Shown here piece after piece: positions 41,954 through 50,894 of a stretch of 64,000 bases of DNA. The position numbers and the translations under genes are program-made. The notes beneath the pieces are model-generated. The model worked only from the letters and a program-made list of their open reading frames with translations. It did not search any database and was not told where the DNA came from. The stretch is from Streptomyces sp. T12 (lineage in GTDB: Bacteria; Actinomycetota; Actinomycetes; Streptomycetales; Streptomycetaceae), in the NCBI RefSeq assembly GCF_028736035.1, contig NZ_CP117866.1, positions 186,001-250,000 on the forward strand, written 5' to 3'. The first letter of the stretch is position 1; each line of letters opens with the position of its first letter.

Positions 41954-42919
41954 ATGACCATCGCCTCCAGCAGCCCTCCGTCGCGTCTGCCTCTGGGCGG
42001 CGCCGAGGGGGCAGGGACCAAGTCGAGGACGCGGCGGGCGCGCTCCCGCGAGAGTCAGGGGGACGGGCGGCTCGCCGCGGTGTTCATCGCTCCGGCGATG
42101 CTGGGCTTCCTGGTCTTCCTGCTCTGGCCGACGCTGCGGGGCATCTATCTGAGCTTCACCCGGTTCAACCTGCTCACGCCCGCGCAGTGGGTGGGCCTGG
42201 ACAACTACGTGCGGATGGTCCACGACCCGATCTTCTGGGACTCGTTGAAGGTGACCGTCGAGTACGTCGTCATCAACATCGGCGTACAGACGGTCGCCGC
42301 GCTCGCGATCGCGGTGCTGCTGCAGCGGCTGACCCAGTCGGCGATGCTGCGGGGCATCGTGCTCACGCCGTATCTGATGTCGAACGTCGTCGCGGGCCTG
42401 GTCTGGCTGTGGATCCTCGACACCCAGCTCGGCATCGGCAACGAGATCATCAGCGCGGTCGGCTTCGACCGTATCCCCTTCCTCAACGACGAGACCTGGG
42501 CCATCCCCACGATCGCCCTGATCAACGTCTGGCGGCACGTCGGCTACACCGCGCTGCTCCTGTTCGCCGGCCTCCAGGCCATCCCGAACGACGTCTACGA
42601 GGCGGCCAGGGTGGACGGCGCGAGCGAGTGGCGGATGTTCTGGCGGATCACCATGCCGCTGCTGCGGCCGGTGCTGGCCGTGGTGCTGATCATGACCGTG
42701 ATCGGTTCGTTCCAGGTCTTCGACACCGTGGCGGTGACCACCGCGGGCGGTCCGGCGAACGCGACCAACGTCCTTCAGTACTACATCTACGGCTCCGCCT
42801 TCGGCCGCTTCCAGTTCGGCTACGCGTCGGCGATGTCCGTCGCCCTGCTGGTCGTGCTGAGCGCGATCACCGTCCTGCAGTACCGGCTCACCCGGGCCGG
42901 CCAGACCGACCTCGGCTGA
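41954..42919 (+). CDS. Sugar ABC transporter permease (MalF type)
   Basis: 321 aa, six helices after a basic cytoplasmic tail. EAA loop EAARVDGASEWRMFWRITMP. AGGGAG precedes the ATG by nine bases. First gene of a four-gene operon (permease, permease, binding protein, oxidoreductase), an order in which the binding protein comes third rather than first. No ATPase in the operon. Confidence 0.92.
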   Translation: MTIASSSPPSRLPLGGAEGAGTKSRTRRARSRESQGDGRLAAVFIAPAMLGFLVFLLWPTLRGIYLSFTRFNLLTPAQWVGLDNYVRMVHDPIFWDSLKVTVEYVVINIGVQTVAALAIAVLLQRLTQSAMLRGIVLTPYLMSNVVAGLVWLWILDTQLGIGNEIISAVGFDRIPFLNDETWAIPTIALINVWRHVGYTALLLFAGLQAIPNDVYEAARVDGASEWRMFWRITMPLLRPVLAVVLIMTVIGSFQVFDTVAVTTAGGPANATNVLQYYIYGSAFGRFQFGYASAMSVALLVVLSAITVLQYRLTRAGQTDLG

Positions 42920-42934
42920 CGGAAGGAGCTCACC

Positions 42935-43855
42935 GTGGCTGCCGTGACCACTACGACGACCGGGATACGTCCGGTCAGGCGCAGGTTCTCCGTCGGCCGG
43001 GCCGCCGCCTGGACCGTGATGGGCCTGATCGTCCTCATCACTGCGCTGCCGTTCTACTGGATCCTGCGCACCGCGCTGTCCAGCAACGCGGGCCTCAACG
43101 CAGACCCCGCGAATCCCCTGCCCGTCGGCCTCACCACCAGCGGCTTCGAACGCGCCCTCGGGCTGCAGTCCGCCAAGGAGGCCATCGCCCAGGGCGGCGC
43201 CGGCGGCGGACTGGACTTCTGGCGCTACCTGCTCAACTCGGTGATCGTCTCGACGCTGATCACCGGCTGCCAGATCTTCTTCTCGGCGATGGCCGCCTAC
43301 GCCTTCGCGCGGCTGCGCTGGCGCGGCCGGGACAAGGTGTTCGGTCTGTTCCTGGCCGGGCTGATGGTGCCGACCATCTTCACGCTGCTGCCGAACTTCG
43401 TACTCATCAAGCAACTCCACCTCGTGGACTCGCTGTTGGGCATCGCCCTGCCGAGCCTGTTCATGACCCCGTTCGCCGTGTTCTTCCTGCGGCAGTTCTT
43501 CATGAACATCCCCGGCGAGATCGAGGAGGCGGCGCTGCTCGACGGCGCCGGAAAGATCAAGATCTTCTTTCGGGTGGTCCTGCCGATGGCGTCCACGCCG
43601 ATCATCACGCTGTCCGTGCTGACGTACATCACTTCCTGGAACGACTACTTCTGGCCGCTGATGGTCTCCTACAGCGACAGCTCTCGCGTGCTGACCGTGG
43701 CACTGGCGATCTTCCGGGCGCAGACCCCGGCGACCGGCGTCGACTGGTCCGGGCTCACGGCGGCGACGCTGATCGCCGCGCTCCCGATGCTGGTGCTCTT
43801 CGCCTGCTTCGCCCGCCGCATCGTCAGCTCCATCGGCTTCACCGGGATCAAGTGA
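42935..43855 (+). CDS. Sugar ABC transporter permease (MalG type)
   Basis: 306 aa. Six helices; EAA loop EAALLDGAGKIKIFFRVVLPM. The GTG at 42935 has GGAAGGAG upstream. An extracytoplasmic loop between helices 1 and 2 is extended (LNADPANPLPVGLTTSGFER) and Gly-rich (AQGGAGGGL). Pairs with the preceding permease. Confidence 0.92.
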   Translation: MAAVTTTTTGIRPVRRRFSVGRAAAWTVMGLIVLITALPFYWILRTALSSNAGLNADPANPLPVGLTTSGFERALGLQSAKEAIAQGGAGGGLDFWRYLLNSVIVSTLITGCQIFFSAMAAYAFARLRWRGRDKVFGLFLAGLMVPTIFTLLPNFVLIKQLHLVDSLLGIALPSLFMTPFAVFFLRQFFMNIPGEIEEAALLDGAGKIKIFFRVVLPMASTPIITLSVLTYITSWNDYFWPLMVSYSDSSRVLTVALAIFRAQTPATGVDWSGLTAATLIAALPMLVLFACFARRIVSSIGFTGIK

Positions 43856-43866
43856 GGGACTTGAAG

Positions 43867-45210
43867 ATGCGACTTCGTACGCTGACCGCGCTCGCCGGAG
43901 CGCTGGCACTGTCCCTGGCGACCGGCTGCGCGAAGGGCGACTCCACGGGGGCGTCCGCGAACACCGTGACGTACTGGCTCTGGGACGCCAACCAGCTGCC
44001 CGCCTATCAGGCCTGCGCGAAGGGGTTCGAGAAGGAGAACCCCGGACTGCACGTCAAGATCACTCAGTTGGGCTGGAGCGACTACTGGACCAAGCTCACC
44101 GCCGGGTTCATCGCGGGCACTCAGCCGGACGTGTTCACCGACCACATCCAGAAGTTCGGCCAGTTCGCCGATCTGCAGGTGCTGGAGCCGCTGGACGACC
44201 TCGGCATCAAGGACTCGCGCTACCAGCCGGGGCTCGCCGCCAACTGGATCGGCCAGGACGGCCACCGCTACGGCGCCCCCAAGGACTGGGACACCGTCGC
44301 GCTGTTCTACAACGACAAGATGGCCAAGAGCGCCGGGCTCACCACCGAGCAGCTCGACAGCCTGTCCTGGAACCCGAAGGACGGCGGCACCTTCGAGAAG
44401 GCCATCGCGCACCTCACCGTCGACCGGAACGGCAAGCGGGGCGACGAGCCCGGCTTCGACAAGAACCATGTCAAGGTGTACGGACTGGCCAGCAACGGCG
44501 GCGGCTACGGCGACGGCCAGACGCAGTGGAGCATGTTCACCGCCTCCGCCGGGTGGAACTTCACGGACAAGGCCCGCTGGGGCACGAAGTACCAGTACGA
44601 CAGCAAGACCTTCAAGTACGTGGTCAAGTGGTACTTCGGGCTGGCTAAGAAGGGTTACCTGGCCCCCTTCTCCGACTACAACGTCCAGTCCAACCAGGCC
44701 AACACACAGGTCGCGGCAGGCAAGGCCGCCGCCGCCTTCGACGGGGCCTGGATGATCTCCACCTACGCCGGCTTCAAGGGCAGGGACATCAAGACCGCCG
44801 TCACCCCGGTCGGCCCGACCGGCAGGCGCGCCACCATGATGAACGGCCTCGCCGACTCCATCACCAAGGCCTCCAAGAACAAGGAGGGCGCCCGCAAGTG
44901 GGTGGCCTACCTGGCCTCCGACGCGTGCCAGACCGTCGTCGGCAAGTACGGCGTCGTCTTCCCCGCCGCTCCGGCCGGCACCAAGGCCGCCATCGCCGCC
45001 TACGAGAGGAAGGGCATCGACGTCTCGGCCTTCACCGAACCCGTGGCCGACAAGAAGCGCTTCCGCACCTTCTCCTACCCGATCACCAATTACGCGGCAG
45101 ACGTCACCGCGCTCATGCAGCCGCAGATGGAGGACATCTACGGCAACGGCGCATCGGTGAACGGCCTCGACCAGACCACCAGCCAGATCAACCGGATCCT
45201 CTCGCAGTGA
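43867..45210 (+). CDS. Sugar-binding lipoprotein of ABC importer
   Basis: 447 aa. Lipobox LATGC (Cys about residue 21). Mature protein begins NTVTYWLWDANQLPAYQACA, typical of cluster 1 sugar-binding proteins, with QPDVFTDHIQKFGQFADL and APKDWDTVALFYNDKMAKSAG. Its ATG is 11 bases after the second permease stop. Together with the oxidoreductase that follows it suggests import of a sugar or polyol oxidised in the cytoplasm. Ligand unknown. The ATPase is presumably the shared MsiK encoded elsewhere. Confidence 0.92.
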   Translation: MRLRTLTALAGALALSLATGCAKGDSTGASANTVTYWLWDANQLPAYQACAKGFEKENPGLHVKITQLGWSDYWTKLTAGFIAGTQPDVFTDHIQKFGQFADLQVLEPLDDLGIKDSRYQPGLAANWIGQDGHRYGAPKDWDTVALFYNDKMAKSAGLTTEQLDSLSWNPKDGGTFEKAIAHLTVDRNGKRGDEPGFDKNHVKVYGLASNGGGYGDGQTQWSMFTASAGWNFTDKARWGTKYQYDSKTFKYVVKWYFGLAKKGYLAPFSDYNVQSNQANTQVAAGKAAAAFDGAWMISTYAGFKGRDIKTAVTPVGPTGRRATMMNGLADSITKASKNKEGARKWVAYLASDACQTVVGKYGVVFPAAPAGTKAAIAAYERKGIDVSAFTEPVADKKRFRTFSYPITNYAADVTALMQPQMEDIYGNGASVNGLDQTTSQINRILSQ

Positions 45211-45239
45211 TCTCTCTACCAGTGAAGGGCACGCCTTAC

Positions 45240-46442
45240 ATGACGTTCTCCCTCGGCATCGTCGGCGCCGGCCAGTTCTCCGGCCAGTTCGCCACGCTGT
45301 TCCAGGCCCACCCCGGGGTCAGCGACGTGTACGTCACCGATCTGCTGCCCGAGCGGGCCGAGCAGCTCGCCGACGCACAGGAACTGGCCGGCACCTTCCC
45401 CTCGTACGAGGCGATGCTGGAGTCGAAGGCCGTCGACGCGGTCGCCATCTTCACCCAGCGCTGGACGCACGGCCCGCTGGTGCTCCAGGGCCTGAACGCC
45501 GGCAAGCACGTCTACTCCGCGGTCCCCATGGCGATCACCACGCAGGAGATCGCGGCGATCATCGACGCGGTCAAGGCGACCGGACTGACGTACATGATGG
45601 GTGAGACCAGCCAGTACAACCCGGCGACGGTGCACGCCCGCAACCAGATCGCCGAGGGCGCCTTCGGGCGGCTCTTCTACGCCGAGGGCGACTACGTCCA
45701 CGACATGGACCTGGGGTTCTACGAGGCGTACCAGTACAGCGGCGGCGAGAACTGGAAGGCGACCGCCAGCTATCCCCCGCTGCTGTACCCGACGCACGCG
45801 GTCGGCGGTGTGCTGGGGGCCTGGCGGACGCACGCGGTGAGTGTGTCGGCGATCGGGGTCGTGGACGACCGCGGCGACGGTGTCTTCGACAAGTCCGTCA
45901 GCCAGTTCGGCAACGACGTGTCCAACGCGACCGCGCTGTTCGAGGTCGCGGGTGGCGGCTCGTTCCGTACCAACGAGTTCCGGCGGGTCGGCTACCCCTC
46001 GCACATACGGGAGTCGCGTTTCCGGTTCTTCGGCACCGAGGCGAGCATGGAGCAGCTCGCCACCGTGGCGCTGTGGCAGGACAAGAAGGGCGTGCAGGAC
46101 ATCAGCGAGCTGCTGGAGCCCAAGCCGACCATGGCTCCTGACGACCCGTCACTCCAGCACATCGCGCCGGATCTGCGGGCCGCCTTCACCTCGGGTTCGG
46201 CGCCGGTGCACGACCGGTCGCGGCTGCCCCGGGAGTTCGACAACCTGCACAACGGCCACGAGGGCAGCCACCACTTCCTGGTGGACGACTTCGTGACCGC
46301 GGTCAACACCCGCACGCTGCCGTCGGTGAACGCGTGGGTGGCGGCCCGCTACACCCTGCCGGGCATCGTCGCGCACGAGTCCGCGCGGCAGGGCGGGGTC
46401 AGGCTGGAGATCCCGGACTTCGGGGACGCGCCCGAGGCGTGA
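45240..46442 (+). CDS. Gfo/Idh/MocA-family oxidoreductase
   Basis: 400 aa. Rossmann start LGIVGAGQFSGQFATLFQAH. The position of the usual EKP lysine motif reads YSAVPMAITTQEI, so the canonical EKP is replaced by VPM; catalytic lysine is apparently missing or shifted. The second domain has YPTHAVGGVLGAW, in which the family His is kept. It is the last gene of the ROK-linked importer operon, 29 bases after the binding protein. Because of the VPM change it may act as an isomerase/epimerase-like or lyase enzyme or as a non-redox member, but this is inference. Confidence 0.85.
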   Translation: MTFSLGIVGAGQFSGQFATLFQAHPGVSDVYVTDLLPERAEQLADAQELAGTFPSYEAMLESKAVDAVAIFTQRWTHGPLVLQGLNAGKHVYSAVPMAITTQEIAAIIDAVKATGLTYMMGETSQYNPATVHARNQIAEGAFGRLFYAEGDYVHDMDLGFYEAYQYSGGENWKATASYPPLLYPTHAVGGVLGAWRTHAVSVSAIGVVDDRGDGVFDKSVSQFGNDVSNATALFEVAGGGSFRTNEFRRVGYPSHIRESRFRFFGTEASMEQLATVALWQDKKGVQDISELLEPKPTMAPDDPSLQHIAPDLRAAFTSGSAPVHDRSRLPREFDNLHNGHEGSHHFLVDDFVTAVNTRTLPSVNAWVAARYTLPGIVAHESARQGGVRLEIPDFGDAPEA

Positions 46443-46454
46443 GGCCCTCCCGCG

Positions 46455-46486
46455 GCCGGGCACCTGTGCTGCGTCAGGTGCCCGGC
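46455..46486. terminator. Bidirectional terminator between convergent genes
   Basis: Perfect 12-bp stem GCCGGGCACCTG (46455-46466) and CAGGTGCCCGGC (46475-46486), loop of 8. It begins 12 bases after the oxidoreductase stop and overlaps the last codons of the convergent L,D-transpeptidase. Confidence 0.75.
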
Positions 46487-47172
46487 TTGCGGCCGTACAC
46501 GAAGACGTCGTCGCCGTTCTTCAGCAGGGACCAGTACTTCTTGGCGCTGGTCTTGGTCATGTTGACGCAGCCGTGCGAACCCGGCGGGTTCCACATGCTG
46601 ACGCCGACCGAGTGGAAGGCCTGGCCGCCGTCGAAGAACTGGCTGTAGGGCATCGGCACGTCGTAGATGTTCGAGACGTGGTCGATGTCCCGCCAGTAGA
46701 TCTTCTTCAGGCCGGTGCGGGTCTCGTAGCCGTCACGGCCGGTGCGCACGGGCACCGGGCCGTGGACGAGCCTGCTGCCGTCCTGGATCCAGCTCAGCTG
46801 GAGCGTGAGGTTCACGCAGGCGATGCGGCCCTTGTTCGTCGGGCACCTGCCGTCCTTGTTGGGGTTGTTCCCGACGGCCTTCTGCTTGTTCATCAGGTCC
46901 ATCACGCCCCAGGTGACGGGGCCGGCGTACCCGACGTTCGGGGTGATGCCGTGCTTGTTCTGGAAGGCCTGGATGGCCTTGCAGTCGGCGGCGGACTGCT
47001 TGCCGTCGACCGGTCGGCCGAGGAACTTCTCCACCTGCTTCTGATACGGCCCGGTCTGCGTCGTACAGCTCGCGGCCTGCGCCGGCGCGGCGCCGAGTGC
47101 CAGCGTGAGCGGTGCGACCAGTCCGCCCGTGATGCCGAGTGCGACGGCGCGCCGTCTGCGAATGTCCCCCAT
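46474..47172 (-). CDS. L,D-transpeptidase with peptidoglycan-binding domain
   Basis: 232 aa, Sec signal ending PAQA (about residue 32). A short PG_binding_1-like domain (KQVEKFLGRPVDG, CKAIQAFQNKHGI, GYAGPVTWGVMDLM) is followed by the YkuD/ErfK catalytic domain with HSVGVSMWNPPGSHGCVNM, which contains the catalytic Cys of the SHGCV motif and the preceding His. It makes 3-3 cross-links or attaches proteins in peptidoglycan outside the membrane. An extra Cys pair (CPTNKGRIAC) is visible. Start: ATG at 47172 preceded by GGGGAAAGG. Single gene. Confidence 0.9.
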   Translation of the reverse strand: MGDIRRRRAVALGITGGLVAPLTLALGAAPAQAASCTTQTGPYQKQVEKFLGRPVDGKQSAADCKAIQAFQNKHGITPNVGYAGPVTWGVMDLMNKQKAVGNNPNKDGRCPTNKGRIACVNLTLQLSWIQDGSRLVHGPVPVRTGRDGYETRTGLKKIYWRDIDHVSNIYDVPMPYSQFFDGGQAFHSVGVSMWNPPGSHGCVNMTKTSAKKYWSLLKNGDDVFVYGRKPGT

Positions 47173-47474
47173 GGCCAGGCCTTTCCCCTTGTGATTCGTG
47201 CGTTCTCTGCCAGCTAGACAGGTGCGCGGGGTCGGGGGTTGTGGTCCGGGTGCGGCTGTGACCGAACGGTGAAATTGTGCCTACGCTGCCGTGGTGCATC
47301 GCATACTCGCCGACGATCTCTCCCGGCTTCCGGAGCTTCTGCAGTCCGCCTGCGGTGGGCATGCCGACGGACGCCCGGCGGGGGGAAGGGGTCGAGCGGG
47401 CGGCCGACGTCGTGGCGGCCGGCCCCGGGCGATGCTTGCAGGTCGGCTGCCGTACCCCAGTACGATCCCCGTTC
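47173..47474. other. 302-bp divergent intergenic region
   Basis: Between the L,D-transpeptidase and the PucR regulator. Holds the TACGAT -10 (47461-47466) with TTGCAG 19 bases upstream (47436-47441) for the regulator. A short open frame starting at 47291 lacks coding character. Nothing else recognised. Confidence 0.4.
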
Positions 47475-49133
47475 ATGGATCCGGCCGCGGTGTCTTCGCC
47501 CTCAGCCAGTGTCAGCCTGCGCCAATTGCTGATGGCCCTGGGTGACACTCTGGTGGAGTTGCAGGCCGCTCCCGCCGGGCTCGACGTCGAGATCCGGGGC
47601 GTTGCCCTGCTCGACCCCGAGGACCCTCCGACTGCCCAGCCCGGCGAGTTGGTTCTCGTCATCGGCGCCCGGGGCCGCGCCGCCCTTCCCGCGCTGCGGG
47701 CCGCCGCCCGTGACGCAGCCGCCGCCGTCGTGGTCAAGCTGGACGGTCCTGGTCAGGCCGCGGCCCTCGGCGAGACGGCCGCCGAGGCCGGGGTGGCTCT
47801 GCTCTCGCTGCGCAGTGAAGCGCGCTGGGAGCAGGTGAGCGCGCTGGCCCGCGCCGCCCTCGACGACGCCCCTCCGGGACACCCCGGCGCGGGGGCGGAA
47901 GAGGGCGACCTGTTCTCCCTCGCCCAGACCACCGCCATCCTCACCAGCGGCATCGTCAGCATCGAGGACGCCGCCAACCGGGTGCTGGCCTACTCCCGCT
48001 CCACCGACTCCGACGAGATCGACGACCTTCGGCGGCGCTCCATCCTCGGCTGGCAGGGACCGGAGGCGTACCTGGCGAAGCTGCGCGAGTGGGGCGTGTT
48101 CCAGCACCTGCACTCCAGCGACCAGGTCATCGGTATCGACAGCCACCCCGAGCTGGGGATCCGTCGCCGGCTCGCGGTGGCGATCCGGTCCGGGGACCGG
48201 CAGCTGGGCACCATCTGGGTACAGGAGGGCTCGGCACCCCTGTCCGAGCACTCGGAACAGGCACTTCTGGGCGCGGCCCGGGTCGCCGCGCACCACCTGG
48301 TGCGCCGCCGCCGGGAGCTCTCCGAGGACCTGACGCTCACTCGTACCCTGCTGGCCGGGCTTCTGGAGGGGAGCACCGGGCCGCAGCCGCTCGCCACCCA
48401 CCTGGGATTCGACGCCGGCCTCCCGGCCGCCGTCCTGGGGTTCTCGTACGGGACCGCGGAGGTCGTCGCCGCGCCGGAGACCAGTCATGTCGGCGCCGCA
48501 CCGGAGCTGACCCACACCGAGGTCACCAACCTGATCTCGGTGCACATCGCCGCACGGCACCGCAGCGCGCTGGTCACGCAGCTCGATCCCCGTATCTACG
48601 TGCTCCTGCCCCAGCTGCCCCGCAGCATCGACACGGACACACTGCGCGGCTGGTGCCAGGAGATCACCGACGCGGCACGGCGTCACCTGGGCCTGCCGCT
48701 GCGTGGCTCGGTCGGCCGCCTGGTGGCCGGGCTCGGCGACGTCCCCGAGTCGCGCCGGGAGTCCGACCGCATCCTCGACGCCATGATGAGCGCCGGCCTT
48801 CCCACCGCGGTCGCCGCGCTGCCCGACATCCAGGCGGAAGTGCTGGTCAGCGAGATGCTGACGCTGCTCTCCACCCACCCTGAGATACGGGATCCACGGC
48901 TGACCGCCCTGGTGGCACACGACAGCGCCCACCAGGGCCGGCTGGCCGAATCCCTGCTGGTCTACCTGAACGCCTTCGGTGATGTCCGGGAGGCCGCCGC
49001 CCAGCTGCACGTGCACCCCAACACGCTGCGCTACCGCCTTCGCCGGGCCGAGGAGCTGACCGGTCTCGACCTGAGCCGTCCCGACCAGCGTCTGCTGGCC
49101 ATGCTCCAGCTGCGGCTGCCGCCCACCGGCTGA
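47475..49133 (+). CDS. PucR-type HTH transcriptional regulator (second copy)
   Basis: 552 aa. N-terminal PucR-like sensory domain (SLRQLLMALGDTLVELQAAP, then VRGVALLDPEDPPTAQPGEL-type segment), a GAF-like middle (FSLAQTTAILTSGIVSIEDA) and the C-terminal HTH_30 (DVREAAAQLHVHPNTLRYRL). Unlike the first PucR copy it has the full N-terminal ligand domain. No Shine-Dalgarno; TACGAT ends eight bases before the ATG, consistent with a leaderless mRNA. The adjacent downstream amino-acid permease is the probable target, with a GTTTGT/ACAAAC palindrome in between. Confidence 0.9.
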   Translation: MDPAAVSSPSASVSLRQLLMALGDTLVELQAAPAGLDVEIRGVALLDPEDPPTAQPGELVLVIGARGRAALPALRAAARDAAAAVVVKLDGPGQAAALGETAAEAGVALLSLRSEARWEQVSALARAALDDAPPGHPGAGAEEGDLFSLAQTTAILTSGIVSIEDAANRVLAYSRSTDSDEIDDLRRRSILGWQGPEAYLAKLREWGVFQHLHSSDQVIGIDSHPELGIRRRLAVAIRSGDRQLGTIWVQEGSAPLSEHSEQALLGAARVAAHHLVRRRRELSEDLTLTRTLLAGLLEGSTGPQPLATHLGFDAGLPAAVLGFSYGTAEVVAAPETSHVGAAPELTHTEVTNLISVHIAARHRSALVTQLDPRIYVLLPQLPRSIDTDTLRGWCQEITDAARRHLGLPLRGSVGRLVAGLGDVPESRRESDRILDAMMSAGLPTAVAALPDIQAEVLVSEMLTLLSTHPEIRDPRLTALVAHDSAHQGRLAESLLVYLNAFGDVREAAAQLHVHPNTLRYRLRRAEELTGLDLSRPDQRLLAMLQLRLPPTG

Positions 49134-49175
49134 CGCCGCCCGCGCATTGGCCGCTCGTACAGGCATTGCGGGCCA

Positions 49176-49196
49176 GTTTGTTCGTCCTTCACAAAC
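49176..49196. promoter_or_regulatory. Palindrome upstream of the amino-acid permease
   Basis: GTTTGT (49176-49181) and ACAAAC (49191-49196) with a 9-base spacer, 154 bases before the permease start. Candidate PucR activator site. Confidence 0.4.
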
Positions 49197-49350
49197 ACGT
49201 CGCCCCACGGCCCCCCATACGCTTGCGCAAATCCATTTCCCCAAGTGACACGGCTCACCTCCCACGAGGAGACGGAGCGAGACACCTGCTCCACGCCGTG
49301 AACGCTTTCTCCGGGCGCCCACTCCCCGCCAGGCCCTCCCCAACCACTCA

Positions 49351-50823
49351 ATGGATGTCGACATGACTACACGTCCCCTCGGTTCTCTCCCCCCTGACAC
49401 CGCTCCGCCCGCAGGTGCTCAGCCCCCGGAGCAGGCAGGTCTGCGGGCCGGTCTCAAGAACCGCCATCTGTCGATGATCGCCATCGGCGGGGTGATCGGC
49501 GCCGGGCTCTTCGTGGGCTCCGCCTCCGGTATCGCCGCCGCCGGACCTGGCATCCTGGTGTCGTACGTACTGGTCGGCGCCCTGGTCGTCTTCGTGATGC
49601 GGATGCTCGGCGAGATGGCCGCGGCCAATCCGACCTCCGGCTCCTTCTCCGCCTACGCGGACCGGGCGCTCGGTCGCTGGGCCGGGTTCTCGATCGGCTG
49701 GCTGTACTGGTTCTTCTGGGTCGTCGTGCTCGCCGTGGAGGCGACCGCGGGTGCCGTGATCCTGGAGGGGTGGGTACCGGCCGTACCGCAGTGGGCCTGG
49801 GCGCTGATCGTGATGGTGGTGCTCACCGCCACGAACCTGGCCTCGGTCGGCTCCTTCGGCGAGTTCGAGTTCTGGTTCGCGGGCATCAAGGTCGTCGCCA
49901 TCGCGGGCTTCATCGTCCTCGGCAGCCTGGCGATCTTCGGTGTGCTGCCCGGCTCCGACCACGCCGCGACCGGCTTCGGCAATCTCACCGAGCACGGCGG
50001 CTTCCTGCCCAACGGGCCCGGCGCGATCCTCACCGGCATCCTGCTGGTCGTCTTCTCCTTCATGGGCAGCGAGATCGTCACCCTCGCCGCCGGTGAGTCC
50101 CCCGATGCCCGGCGGGCCGTCGCCAAGGCCACCAGGAGCGTCATCTGGCGGGTCGGCGTGTTCTACGTCGGCTCGATCCTCGTCGTGGTCGCGCTGCTGC
50201 CGTGGAACGACCCCTCGATCGCCAAGCACGGTTCGTACGTGGCGGCCCTGGACTCGATCGGCATCCCGCACGCCGGGCAGATCATGAACGTCGTCGTGCT
50301 GACGGCCGTGCTGTCCTGTCTCAACTCCGGCCTCTACACCGCCTCCCGCATGGCCTTCTCCCTCGGCCAGCGTGGCGACGCGCCGCGGTCCTTCGTCCGC
50401 ACGAACTCCCGCGGTGTCCCGCAGCCGGCGATCCTGGCCTCGGTGGCCTTCGGCTTCGTCGCGGTCCTGTTCAACTACCTGTGGAAGGACACCGTCTTCC
50501 AGTTCCTGCTGAACTCCTCGGGCGCGATCGCGCTGTTCGTGTGGCTGGTCATCTGCTTCTCGCAACTGCGGATGCGGGGGATCATCCTGCGCGAGAGCCC
50601 GGAGAAGCTCGTGGTCCGGATGTGGCTGTTCCCGTATCTGACGTGGGCGACGATCGGCATGATCTCGTTCGTGCTCGTCTACATGCTCACCGACGACAGC
50701 GAGGGCGGTGGCCGCAGTCAGGTCCTGCTCTCCGTGCTCGTCGCCGCCCTCGTGATCGGGATCTCGGTGGTACGGGAGCGGATCCGGAGCAACGGCACCA
50801 AGGAAGCGGTCGCGCCCCGGTAG
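49351..50823 (+). CDS. APC-superfamily amino-acid permease
   Basis: 490 aa with twelve predicted helices. The first helix carries the substrate-binding GVIGAGLFVGSASGIAAAGP motif of the amino acid/polyamine/organocation family; FSFMGSEIVTLAAGES in helix 6 is typical of the AAT branch (GabP/AnsP/ProY-type). The nitrogen source is not evident; GABA, proline or asparagine are typical. Start uncertain between 49351 and 49363. It follows the PucR-type regulator on the same strand after 217 bp containing its own promoter region. A strong hairpin terminator follows. Confidence 0.9.
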   Translation: MDVDMTTRPLGSLPPDTAPPAGAQPPEQAGLRAGLKNRHLSMIAIGGVIGAGLFVGSASGIAAAGPGILVSYVLVGALVVFVMRMLGEMAAANPTSGSFSAYADRALGRWAGFSIGWLYWFFWVVVLAVEATAGAVILEGWVPAVPQWAWALIVMVVLTATNLASVGSFGEFEFWFAGIKVVAIAGFIVLGSLAIFGVLPGSDHAATGFGNLTEHGGFLPNGPGAILTGILLVVFSFMGSEIVTLAAGESPDARRAVAKATRSVIWRVGVFYVGSILVVVALLPWNDPSIAKHGSYVAALDSIGIPHAGQIMNVVVLTAVLSCLNSGLYTASRMAFSLGQRGDAPRSFVRTNSRGVPQPAILASVAFGFVAVLFNYLWKDTVFQFLLNSSGAIALFVWLVICFSQLRMRGIILRESPEKLVVRMWLFPYLTWATIGMISFVLVYMLTDDSEGGGRSQVLLSVLVAALVIGISVVRERIRSNGTKEAVAPR

Positions 50824-50849
50824 TCACCGCGACTGCCGTACCGCGTCCC

Positions 50850-50878
50850 CGGCTCCCCGCCACCTCGGCGGGGAGCCG
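50850..50878. terminator. Rho-independent terminator after the permease
   Basis: 12-bp stem CGGCTCCCCGCC (50850-50861) and GGCGGGGAGCCG (50867-50878), 5-base loop, followed by TCCTGTTTT. It is 27 bases after the permease stop and also lies before the convergent SDR stop. Confidence 0.85.
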
Positions 50879-50894
50879 TCCTGTTTTGGGCCGC

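Noticed and set aside
47291..47545. Short open frame before the PucR gene
   Set aside because: No coding signal downstream of the first residues and it overlaps the PucR gene.
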